NCBI GenBank assembly: GCA_937872385.1
Contig: CALMSO010000090.1
Coordinates: 1-35,962, forward strand
Source: an uncultured Saprospiraceae bacterium
GTDB taxonomy: Bacteria; Bacteroidota; Bacteroidia; Chitinophagales; Saprospiraceae
Direction of reading: 5' to 3'
DNA: 35,962 bases
In this document: positions 8,005 through 14,992 of the stretch, piece by piece
Layout of the letters: every line of letters begins with the position of its first letter
Position numbering within the stretch: position 1 is the first letter of the stretch
Program-made: the position numbers and the translations under genes
The notes under the pieces: model-generated
What the model was told of the DNA's origin: nothing
Seen by the model: only the letters and a program-made list of their open reading frames with translations
Databases searched by the model: none

Positions 8005-8982
8005 ATGAGCAACACAAAACAGCGGATAGAATTATATAATACCAGCCCTATGCTGGAAGTCAAAATATTTTCGGGTGTACAATCCCGCTACTTAGCCGAT
8101 GAAATCGCACGGGAGTATGGGCAGCCTTTGGGCAAAATTATCATCCACCGCTTCAGCGACGGTGAAATGCAGCCCATCATTGACGAATCGGTGCGGGGCG
8201 CGTTTGTATTTTTCATCCAATCTACCATTCCGCCTACCGAAAATCTGATGGAACTCCTACTCATGATTGACGCCGCCAAGCGGGCTTCGGCTGGTTACAT
8301 CACAGCGGTGATTCCTTATTTTGGCTACGCCCGGCAAGATCGTAAGGACAAACCCCGCGTGCCTATTTCCGCCAAGCTCATTGCCAACCTGCTGCAAGCC
8401 GCCGGCGCCGACCGTGTGATGACAATGGACTTGCACGCCGACCAAATTCAGGGCTTTTTTGATATTCCAGTGGATCACCTCAAGAGTGACGCCATATATA
8501 TCCCATACTTGCAAGAGCAGGACTTGTCAAACGTAATTTTCGCCTCACCAGATATGGGCGGTGTGAAACGGGCCCGGGCCTATGGTAAGCACTTCCGCCG
8601 CGATCTAGTCATCTGCGATAAATACCGCGAGCGCGCCAATGAAGTGGCAGGCATGACCGTCATTGGTAGTGTAGATGGTGCCGATGTCATTCTCGTAGAT
8701 GACCTCGTGGACACCGCCGGCACGCTCTGCCGCGCCGCTGATATTATCATCAAAAAAGGTGCCCGTAGTGTGCGCGCCCTGTGCACCCACCCGGTGCTGT
8801 CGGGCAAGGCTTACGAAAACATTGAGCAATCGCAATTGTCCGAATTATTGGTTTGCGATACCATTCCGCTGCGCCGCCCTTCATCCAAAATCAAGGTGCT
8901 TTCTACGGCATCGCTTTTTTCGCAAGCTATTCGCAACACGCACGAGCATCGCTCTATTTCCGAGCTGTTTGTAGAAGGATAA
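8005..8982 (+). CDS. prs: Ribose-phosphate pyrophosphokinase (PRPP synthetase)
   Basis: Transfers pyrophosphate from ATP to ribose-5-phosphate, giving PRPP for purine, pyrimidine, NAD, His and Trp synthesis. The 325 residues include the ATP-binding stretch IPYFGYARQDRKDKPRVPIS (103-122), the catalytic-site segment TMDLHADQIQGFFDIPVDHL (140-159, H144) and the PRPP/ribose-phosphate loop VILVDDLVDTAGT (228-240). An N-terminal extension of about 15 residues precedes the usual start of the family. It is followed by rplY, whose own -7 box lies between the two genes, so co-transcription is optional. Confidence 0.97.
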   Translation: MSNTKQRIELYNTSPMLEVKIFSGVQSRYLADEIAREYGQPLGKIIIHRFSDGEMQPIIDESVRGAFVFFIQSTIPPTENLMELLLMIDAAKRASAGYITAVIPYFGYARQDRKDKPRVPISAKLIANLLQAAGADRVMTMDLHADQIQGFFDIPVDHLKSDAIYIPYLQEQDLSNVIFASPDMGGVKRARAYGKHFRRDLVICDKYRERANEVAGMTVIGSVDGADVILVDDLVDTAGTLCRAADIIIKKGARSVRALCTHPVLSGKAYENIEQSQLSELLVCDTIPLRRPSSKIKVLSTASLFSQAIRNTHEHRSISELFVEG

Positions 8983-9073
8983 AAATGAGTGGATGCGAAC
9001 CGCACACTACCCTTCCTAAAGGGGCAAGTGTATATTTTTTTAGAAAAAGAATAACTTTTCTAAAGAGAATTGC

Positions 9074-9081
9074 TATCTTTG
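9074..9081 (+). promoter_or_regulatory. -7 box of the rplY promoter
   Basis: TATCTTTG is a perfect TAnnTTTG, 45 nt before the rplY ATG. The -33 region is T-rich without a clear TTG. Confidence 0.55.
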
Positions 9082-9126
9082 CGTGCCTTTTTAAAATTTA
9101 GTGAGAAGTAAATAAGCAATACAGCT

Positions 9127-9729
9127 ATGCAGGTAATAGCCATTAAGGGTCAGCCGAGAACTGACCTGGGTAAAAGAGGAGCCAACGCCGCCAGAAAACA
9201 GGGTATGATCCCGTGCGTGATGTATGGCGGAAAAGAAGTGGTACATTTTATGACTTCGCCAAGCGAAGTACGCCACCTTATTTATACGCCCGATTTCAAG
9301 CTGGCAGAAGTGGAAGTGGACGGAAAAACGTTCAAGTGTATTCTGAAAGACAAGCAGTTCCATCCGGTCAACGACGAAATACGCCATTTGGATTTTCTGA
9401 TATTGCAAGACAAGCACCCGGTCAAGGTAGAAATTCCTATCCGCTTTCGCGGCTCTTCGCCGGGGGTAAAATTAGGCGGCAAGCTACAGCAAAACTTGCG
9501 CACGGTAAAAATCAAAACCACGCCAGAGAACCTCGTGGATGAACTAACGGCAGATATTTCAACTTTAGAACTGGGGCAGTCTATTCGTATCCGTGATATG
9601 AAACCTGGCGAAGGTATCGAAATACTTAGCGCACCGGGTACGCCCATTGCCACTATAGAAATTCCGCGTGCACTGCGTAGCGCCCAGCAAGCGGCAGCCG
9701 CTGCTGCTGCCGGAGGCAAGAAGAAGTAA
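9127..9729 (+). CDS. rplY: 50S ribosomal protein L25 (general stress protein Ctc form)
   Basis: Binds 5S rRNA in the large ribosomal subunit. At 200 residues this is the two-domain Ctc/TL5 form. The 5S-binding L25 beta-barrel occupies about residues 3-90 (LGKRGANAARKQGMIPCVMYG, then FHPVNDEIRHLDFL). A C-terminal TL5/Ctc beta domain (about 95-185) contains PGVKLGGKLQQNLRTVKIK and the closing EGIEILSAPGTPIATIEIP. The tail ends in an Ala-rich, lysine-ending stretch. prs-rplY adjacency is common in bacteria; the frequent third partner pth does not follow here. Confidence 0.95.
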   Translation: MQVIAIKGQPRTDLGKRGANAARKQGMIPCVMYGGKEVVHFMTSPSEVRHLIYTPDFKLAEVEVDGKTFKCILKDKQFHPVNDEIRHLDFLILQDKHPVKVEIPIRFRGSSPGVKLGGKLQQNLRTVKIKTTPENLVDELTADISTLELGQSIRIRDMKPGEGIEILSAPGTPIATIEIPRALRSAQQAAAAAAAGGKKK

Positions 9730-9758
9730 TTTTTTACGGCATAATCTATATCATAGGG

Positions 9759-9790
9759 AGAGGCGTAGGAGTGTTCTTATGCCTCTTTTT
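9759..9790 (+). terminator. Intrinsic terminator after rplY
   Basis: AGAGGCGTA (9759-9767) pairs with TATGCCTCT (9778-9786) with one G-T wobble; loop of 10 nt, followed by TTTT. It ends 3-9 nt before the start of the next gene. Confidence 0.7.
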
Positions 9791-9798
9791 GCATGGGC

Positions 9799-10575
9799 AT
9801 GAAAAATCTGCGCGTCACATTGATACAATCCCAAATTCATTGGGAAAAGAAACCAGCCAACCTCCAAACCTTTGGTCAGAAGCTGGTGCCATTAGCTGGG
9901 CAAACCGACCTCGTAGTGCTGCCCGAAATGTTTACCACCGGTTTTAGTATGAATGCGCCTGCGCTGGCAGAAACCATGCAGGGCCCTACCGTACAATGGC
10001 TCGCGGAGCAGGCAGCCGCCCTCGGAGCCGTGGTGACAGGAAGTTTTATTGCCGAAGACAAGGGACGTTTTTTCAATCGCTTAGTATGGATGCAGCCCGA
10101 CGGCACCTACGCCCTGTACGACAAGCGCCACCTCTTTACCTATGCACAAGAACACCACCATTACAGCCCCGGCACAACGCCGCTTATTGTAGAATGGATG
10201 GGCTGGAAAATCATGCCGCTTATTTGCTACGACCTGCGCTTCCCGGTGTGGAGCCGCAATGTGCAGAACTACGACTTGCTGCTGTACGTGGCCAATTTTC
10301 CGGAGCGCCGCCGCCATGCTTGGACATCTTTGCTTACTGCTCGGGCCATTGAAAACCTCGCCTACGTCATCGGGGTCAATCGCGTTGGCAAAGATGGCAA
10401 CGATATTTATTACTCCGGCGACTCTACCCTACTCGATTATGCCGGACAAGCGCTGTATTCGGTCAGCCACGTTGAGGATGTTTTTACCATTACCCTTTCT
10501 ATGCAAAACCTGCAGGAATTCCGGCAGCGCTTCGCTTTCCTCAACGACCGCGACGCATTTACCTTGCACACATAG
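9799..10575 (+). CDS. Carbon-nitrogen hydrolase, omega-amidase (YafV/Nit2-like)
   Basis: A nitrilase-superfamily amidase. The E-K-C triad is visible: E43 in VVLPEMFTTGFS, K109 in YALYDKRHLF and C143 in MPLICYDLRFPVW. The YDKRHLFTYAQEHHHYSPG segment resembles the YafV/Nit2 omega-amidase subgroup, which hydrolyses alpha-ketoglutaramate and related omega-amides. The substrate is inferred from family likeness. The start is set at ATG 9799 (MKNLRVTLIQ), the family-like beginning; an in-frame ATG at 9793 adds Met-Gly. The preceding terminator nearly touches the start, so its transcription depends on readthrough or a promoter inside rplY. Confidence 0.9.
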   Translation: MKNLRVTLIQSQIHWEKKPANLQTFGQKLVPLAGQTDLVVLPEMFTTGFSMNAPALAETMQGPTVQWLAEQAAALGAVVTGSFIAEDKGRFFNRLVWMQPDGTYALYDKRHLFTYAQEHHHYSPGTTPLIVEWMGWKIMPLICYDLRFPVWSRNVQNYDLLLYVANFPERRRHAWTSLLTARAIENLAYVIGVNRVGKDGNDIYYSGDSTLLDYAGQALYSVSHVEDVFTITLSMQNLQEFRQRFAFLNDRDAFTLHT

Positions 10576-10643
10576 CACTACTTACCATCCATACCTTGTG
10601 TTTGAAAGAGCCTATTGGTAACTAAATTGTTATAAAAAACACC

Positions 10644-10680
10644 CGCTCCAATGAAACAAGATGTGCCAACGAGCGTTTTT
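10644..10680 (+). terminator. Weak terminator after the amidase gene
   Basis: A 5-bp stem CGCTC/GAGCG (10644-10648 with 10671-10675) with a 22-nt loop, flanked by an upstream A-run and followed by TTTTT. The long loop makes it a weak call. Confidence 0.35.
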
Positions 10681-10706
10681 CCCAATTGAAAAGTATCTAT
10701 TCCCCC

Positions 10707-10736
10707 TTGCGATACGCCATTAATATAGTAACTTCG
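10707..10736 (+). promoter_or_regulatory. Promoter for the LptF-like gene
   Basis: TTG (10707-10709), a 19-nt spacer and TAACTTCG (10729-10736), one mismatch from the -7 consensus. The leader to the ATG at 10756 would be about 13 nt. Confidence 0.5.
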
Positions 10737-10755
10737 GCATTGCAAATTGCGCAGC

Positions 10756-12432
10756 ATGGTAAAAATCATTGACCGATTGGTAATCAAAAGTTTCGTCGGG
10801 CCTTTCATCGTGACGTTTGGCATCGCCGTGTTTTTCTTTTTGATGCAAACGCTCTGGTTTTACATTGACGACATTGCCGGCAAAGGCTTAGGGTTTTTCT
10901 TTGTTATGGAATTGCTGGCTTACAAATGCGTGAGCCTTATTCCGATGGCAATGCCCCTTGCTATTCTCATCTCCTCGGTGATGGTGCTGGGCGGTATGGC
11001 CGAGCATTACGAGCTGGCGAGTATCAAATCATCGGGGACACCCCTGCTGCGCGTGATGCGCCCGCTGATTGTTTTCGGAATAGCGGCGGCGCTTTTGTCT
11101 TACTATTGTTCGGCTACGCTGATACCAGTGGCCAACCTCAAATTTGGCTCGCGGATGTACGATGTGCAGCAGCAAAAGCCAGCGCTACGCTTGGATGAAG
11201 GCATTTTCAATGACGATTTTCAGGGCTTCAGCATTCATATTGGCAAAAAAGAGCGCGACGGAAAAACCATCCGAGATGTGCTCATTTATGACCACAGCGA
11301 GCGTTCCAAAGGTCAGTACAGCCAAATCAGCGCCCGCGAAGGCGAGATGTTTTCCAGTACCGATGGCAAATATTTTGTCATGAACCTAAAAAATGGCTAC
11401 CAGTACATCGAAGTCAGCCCGGCCAGCCCCGGCCGTAGCGGTGGTAAATATCCTTTTGTACGCACTTCATTCGACCAATGGACGAAGGTTTTTGACCTCG
11501 GAGAATTCGACCTGAGCCGCACCAATGAAGAGCTGTTCAAGAGCAACCGCACCATGATGAGCATCCCGGAATTGCGCAGCGCCATTGATTCTATTGACGT
11601 TCGGATGTACGACCGGCGCATGACTTTTTCATCTCAACTGAAAAGCTACTACGCCTTTTTGGAAACCGACAGCACCTTGTACACCGAAGAGCCGGTGGAA
11701 GATGGCCCCATCGTCACCGACAGTATTGCCACTATAGACGTTGCGCTAAGCCTGCCAGACACCATTTTGCCGGTGCAAATTGACAGTTTGTTTGAGGATA
11801 GTTCTTTCATCAGCGGGCAACACGTGAATCAGGCGCCGCCGGGTAGCTTTCGCAAAAAGCAACAACAACTACAACGCCCTGCCACTAATGCCCGAAGACT
11901 GCCTACGGTGATAAGTGCACAAATCATCAATAAAGACCTCAACGAATACGAGCATTTCGCCCAAACTTTCGAGCCGGTGGAGCGCAATAAAATGTACGAC
12001 CGGAGCAAGACCTTCATTCTGAGCGTACAAAATCAAGCCGAATCGGCAGAGCGGGCCATGCGCACCATGCGCGAAACCCAAGTGAAATACAGCTACGAAA
12101 TGTGGACCAAATATAGCATTGCCGCGGTTTGCATCATTTTTGTCTTCGTTGGTGCACCGATGGGCGCTATCGTGCGCAAGGGCGGGTTTGGCTACCCGAT
12201 TCTGATTTCGGTTATTTTCTTTATGCTGTTTGTGATTCTCACTATTTTCTGCCGCAAAATTGCCGATGCCTTTGTCTTGCCGCCATTAATAGCCGCTTGG
12301 GTGCCTGCCGCCGTGATGCTGCCCATAGGCTTGGTGCTGACGCGCAAGGCCATGAATGATTCCAGCTTACAAATTTCGGAAACCGTCACCCGCGCACTGA
12401 CGTGGCTGGCTAAAAAACGCGCCCAGGCATGA
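10756..12432 (+). CDS. LptF/LptG-family LPS export permease
   Basis: An inner-membrane half-permease of the Lpt machine (YjgP/YjgQ family), which pulls lipopolysaccharide from the inner membrane for transport to the outer membrane. It has three N-terminal membrane segments (about 13-35, 50-75, 95-115) and three C-terminal ones in the last 130 residues (including YSIAAVCIIFVFVGAPMGAI and YPILISVIFFMLFVILTIF). At 558 residues it is far longer than the E. coli proteins (about 360). The extra length sits in the central periplasmic part (about 220-430), which contains a polar Gln/Arg-rich stretch. Long central regions are usual in Bacteroidota homologues. The ATG at 10756 is chosen over a TTG at 10747. 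Its stop overlaps the next start (ATGA). Confidence 0.93.
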   Translation: MVKIIDRLVIKSFVGPFIVTFGIAVFFFLMQTLWFYIDDIAGKGLGFFFVMELLAYKCVSLIPMAMPLAILISSVMVLGGMAEHYELASIKSSGTPLLRVMRPLIVFGIAAALLSYYCSATLIPVANLKFGSRMYDVQQQKPALRLDEGIFNDDFQGFSIHIGKKERDGKTIRDVLIYDHSERSKGQYSQISAREGEMFSSTDGKYFVMNLKNGYQYIEVSPASPGRSGGKYPFVRTSFDQWTKVFDLGEFDLSRTNEELFKSNRTMMSIPELRSAIDSIDVRMYDRRMTFSSQLKSYYAFLETDSTLYTEEPVEDGPIVTDSIATIDVALSLPDTILPVQIDSLFEDSSFISGQHVNQAPPGSFRKKQQQLQRPATNARRLPTVISAQIINKDLNEYEHFAQTFEPVERNKMYDRSKTFILSVQNQAESAERAMRTMRETQVKYSYEMWTKYSIAAVCIIFVFVGAPMGAIVRKGGFGYPILISVIFFMLFVILTIFCRKIADAFVLPPLIAAWVPAAVMLPIGLVLTRKAMNDSSLQISETVTRALTWLAKKRAQA

Positions 12433-13112
12433 ATGCAGCACCTTACGGCAAACGATTCGTTCAAGAAAACGCTTGGTTTTTCGGGTGTTTTGCGCTTTTT
12501 TTAATAGCCGGAGCCATCCTGCTTTCGCAAATACAAACCGGCGATGCTATTTTCTATTTCAATGCCCGCCGCACTGCTGCCGCCGATGTTTTTTTCAAGT
12601 ATTTCACTCGCATGGGCGAAGGTGGCTTGTTCTTGCTCACGGCGCTGATTTTCTTGTTTGTACGCTATCGTACAGCATTGTGGATGCCGCTGCTCGGGCT
12701 AATGGTGATGCTAACAGCCTTTACCGCTAAGGCGATCTTTGCGCAGCCGCGCCCGTGGCGTTATTTTCAGGATATGCAAATGAGCGACCAATTGCAGCTC
12801 ATCGAAGGCGTGCGCGTCTATGGCGGTTATACGAGTTTTCCCTCCGGCCACACTATGGCGGCTTTTGCACTATATACTTTCATCGCATTGGTATTGCCAC
12901 AAAAACGGGTCGTTGCACTTTTGCTATTTGCAACAGCGCTACTAGTAGGCGTATCGCGCATTTATTTGGTGCAACATTTTTTCAAGGACGTCTATGCAGG
13001 TGCTATTGTCGGAGTACTGCTGGCGGTATTAGCACATTACGGGCACCAGCGCTTCCCGCAGCGCGCCTGGGCCGAGCGCTCGCTGCGCCGGAAAACGACT
13101 TCGGTGGTCTGA
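12429..13112 (+). CDS. PAP2-family lipid phosphatase
   Basis: A multi-span membrane phosphatase of 227 residues. The tripartite PAP2 signature is intact: K101...R108 in KAIFAQPRP, PSGH at 138-141 and SRIYLVQHFFKD at 176-187 with the nucleophile-activating H183 and D187. Members dephosphorylate undecaprenyl pyrophosphate, phosphatidylglycerol phosphate or lipid A phosphates, and sequence alone does not separate these. The 4-nt ATGA overlap with the LptF-like gene implies translational coupling and favours an envelope-lipid role. Confidence 0.92.
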   Translation: MNAAPYGKRFVQENAWFFGCFALFLIAGAILLSQIQTGDAIFYFNARRTAAADVFFKYFTRMGEGGLFLLTALIFLFVRYRTALWMPLLGLMVMLTAFTAKAIFAQPRPWRYFQDMQMSDQLQLIEGVRVYGGYTSFPSGHTMAAFALYTFIALVLPQKRVVALLLFATALLVGVSRIYLVQHFFKDVYAGAIVGVLLAVLAHYGHQRFPQRAWAERSLRRKTTSVV

Positions 13113-13181
13113 TTTTGACCGTTTTATACCAGCGGCCGCCACTGTTCAAATTTACTTTCGTTCCATATTCGGATTAATTGC

Positions 13182-13189
13182 TATTTTTG
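13182..13189 (+). promoter_or_regulatory. -7 box of the sigma factor gene
   Basis: TATTTTTG is a perfect TAnnTTTG, about 32 nt before the TTG start codon at 13221. It indicates that the sigma gene is read by the housekeeping polymerase rather than only by itself. Confidence 0.5.
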
Positions 13190-13220
13190 GAATGTTGATT
13201 TCAAAAATGAATCCATACCG

Positions 13221-13805
13221 TTGCAGACGAATTTTACTGACGAAGAACTGCTGACTTTATTGCGTAGCGATGCAGACAAGGCTGTGGAACTGCTCTTTCG
13301 GCAATACTATGCCTATGTTTGTAAAACTATCTATCAAGTGCTCAACGACGAGCAAGTAGCCGAGGATATTGCCCAGGAGGTTTTTTTTGAGGTATGGCGG
13401 CGCAAAGAGCAATTGACTATCAAAACGTCACTACGGGGGTATCTGCGGCGGGCGGCGGTCAATCGTACGCTCAACTACCTGCGCGATCGCAAAATCAAAT
13501 GGGACGACGAGCCAGTACTGCCTATGCTGGAAGACGAAACGCCAGGCGCGCCCCAGCACCTCGAAGCAGGCGACCTGCAACGCCTTATTGACGAAGCCAT
13601 TGACGCTTTGCCAGAAAAATGCCGTGTGGTATTCATCCTCAGCCGGCAGGATGAGTTGTCGTATCAGGAAATTGCTAATAATCTGCAAATTTCGGTGAAA
13701 ACCGTTGAAAATCAAGTATCCAAAGCACTCAAGCATTTGCGAATCGCCTTGAAGCCCTATTTGTCGGACGGCTTACTTATTTTGCTGTCGTTTTGGCTGT
13801 ACTGA
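13221..13805 (+). CDS. ECF sigma-70 factor (Bacteroidetes FecI-like type)
   Basis: A group IV sigma factor of 194 residues. Region 2 covers about 20-90 (FRQYYAYVCKTIYQVLNDEQ, then AEDIAQEVFFEVWRR) and region 4 about 120-180 (IDEAIDALPEKCRVVFILSR, then LSYQEIANNLQISVKTVENQ). The start is TTG: no in-frame ATG is available upstream, the out-of-frame ATG at 13208 leads nowhere, and the -7 box at 13182 leaves room only for this start. With the following fecR and receptor it forms a trans-envelope signalling set. The C-terminal hydrophobic tail (SDGLLILLSFWLY) is common in this Bacteroidota group. Confidence 0.93.
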   Translation: MQTNFTDEELLTLLRSDADKAVELLFRQYYAYVCKTIYQVLNDEQVAEDIAQEVFFEVWRRKEQLTIKTSLRGYLRRAAVNRTLNYLRDRKIKWDDEPVLPMLEDETPGAPQHLEAGDLQRLIDEAIDALPEKCRVVFILSRQDELSYQEIANNLQISVKTVENQVSKALKHLRIALKPYLSDGLLILLSFWLY

Positions 13806-13918
13806 TGTGGGGGCATCGGGCCGCTCAAGTGTCTTGATTATAGCATTACGCAAGTTGTGACATTACCAAACAACAAAAAGCAGCCAACACCGAATAAAAA
13901 AGAGGCTAAAACTACCAT

Positions 13919-13941
13919 CCGCTTTCCATTTTCAAAAGCGG
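13919..13941 (+). other. Hairpin between sigma and anti-sigma genes
   Basis: A perfect 7-bp inverted repeat CCGCTTT/AAAGCGG with a 9-nt loop, in the 178-bp gap between the sigma factor and fecR. No T-run follows, so it is not a classic terminator. It may tune the sigma to anti-sigma expression ratio. Confidence 0.4.
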
Positions 13942-13983
13942 TTAGTGAAATAGCTATGGCTGCTACACGAACAAGGAACAACA

Positions 13984-14877
13984 ATGGGAAAAGAAGTCGA
14001 AAAAATCGAGCAATTAACAGCGCAGTACAAAAGCAATTACCACCCAGATGTGGACGCCGGGTGGAATAAATTGCAAGCGCGTATGCAGGCTACTAAGCAA
14101 GCGAAAAGCGCAGGCCTCAGGGTCATTCGTCGGCGCAGATGGCTAAGCGCGGCTGCGGCGGTATTGCTGATTACCATCGTCGGTGGCGTGTGGGGAGGTC
14201 TCTTCACGCAATCGGCTACATTGGTAGCTAAAACTGGTAGCGGCGAACAACAAACACTCACCCTGCCCGATGGCTCTACCGTGATACTCAATGAAAACAG
14301 CCAGATACGTTATACCCGAACCATGCGTACCGCACCGGAACGTGCAGTAGCGCTAAGCGGCGAAGCATATTTCAGTGTGCAAAGCGACCCGGCGCGGCCT
14401 TTCATCATCACCACGAAACACACGCAGATAGCAGTGTTGGGTACGGCTTTCAATGTGCGCGCCTACGAGCAGGAAACCTTTACAGAAGTGGAAGTAAGCG
14501 AAGGCAAGGTCGCTTTCTCTGTAACAGGCGAAACAGCAACTCAACTCGTACTAACGGCAAAAGAAAAAGGCATTTTTGATGCATCCGCTCGTACCTTATA
14601 TCGCAAGGAAGCCCAGCAACTCAACGCGCAAGCATGGCACACGCGCCGCTTGCAATTTGCGGGCACACCGCTTTCCGAAGTATTTTCAACGTTAGAGCGC
14701 CATTTCAAAGTAAAACTCGAACCGGACAATCCAGCTATCGGGCGCTGTGCGTACACCAGCAATTTCGAGCAGACCAGCCTCGAGGATATCGTAAATGCTA
14801 TTGCTCTTTCTTTGGGTTTGGATATAAAACAAATCAAGCCAACGCACTTCGTTTTTTATGGTAATGGATGTAATTAA
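13984..14877 (+). CDS. FecR-family anti-sigma factor
   Basis: A single-span inner-membrane regulator of 297 residues that holds the neighbouring ECF sigma factor until signalled by its receptor. It has a short cytoplasmic N-terminus (about 1-50), a membrane segment at about 53-74 (WLSAAAAVLLITIVGGVWGG), a periplasmic FecR domain (about 80-190: LPDGSTVILNENSQIRY, GEAYFSVQSDPARPF, VLGTAFNVRAY, VEVSEGKVAF) and a C-terminal DUF4974-like/STN-like region (about 220-290: LSEVFSTLERHFKVKL, SLEDIVNAIALSLGLDI). The cytoplasmic part lacks an obvious long anti-sigma helix bundle, as is usual in Bacteroidota. Confidence 0.93.
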   Translation: MGKEVEKIEQLTAQYKSNYHPDVDAGWNKLQARMQATKQAKSAGLRVIRRRRWLSAAAAVLLITIVGGVWGGLFTQSATLVAKTGSGEQQTLTLPDGSTVILNENSQIRYTRTMRTAPERAVALSGEAYFSVQSDPARPFIITTKHTQIAVLGTAFNVRAYEQETFTEVEVSEGKVAFSVTGETATQLVLTAKEKGIFDASARTLYRKEAQQLNAQAWHTRRLQFAGTPLSEVFSTLERHFKVKLEPDNPAIGRCAYTSNFEQTSLEDIVNAIALSLGLDIKQIKPTHFVFYGNGCN

Positions 14878-14898
14878 GACCATCTGCGGGTATAAAAT

Positions 14899-14910
14899 TT
14901 GCGAACAGCA
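14899..14910 (+). repeat. Single copy of the repeat-family 12-mer
   Basis: TTGCGAACAGCA is identical to the first 12 bases (18644-18655) of the heptamer array at 18645-18707. It lies in the fecR-receptor gap. Confidence 0.35.
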
Positions 14911-14944
14911 CATCCTGCCCCTTTCATTACTGCGTAAATAAATG

Positions 14945-14952
14945 TAAATTTG
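14945..14952 (+). promoter_or_regulatory. -7-like box upstream of the TonB-dependent receptor
   Basis: TAAATTTG matches TAnnTTTG, 41 nt before the receptor ATG. No TTG lies at the right distance upstream, so the partner ECF sigma factor may use a different element here. Confidence 0.3.
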
Positions 14953-14992
14953 ATGCTGGCTTGTGCGTTTTTCTTTACAACGTTGTCGTACC

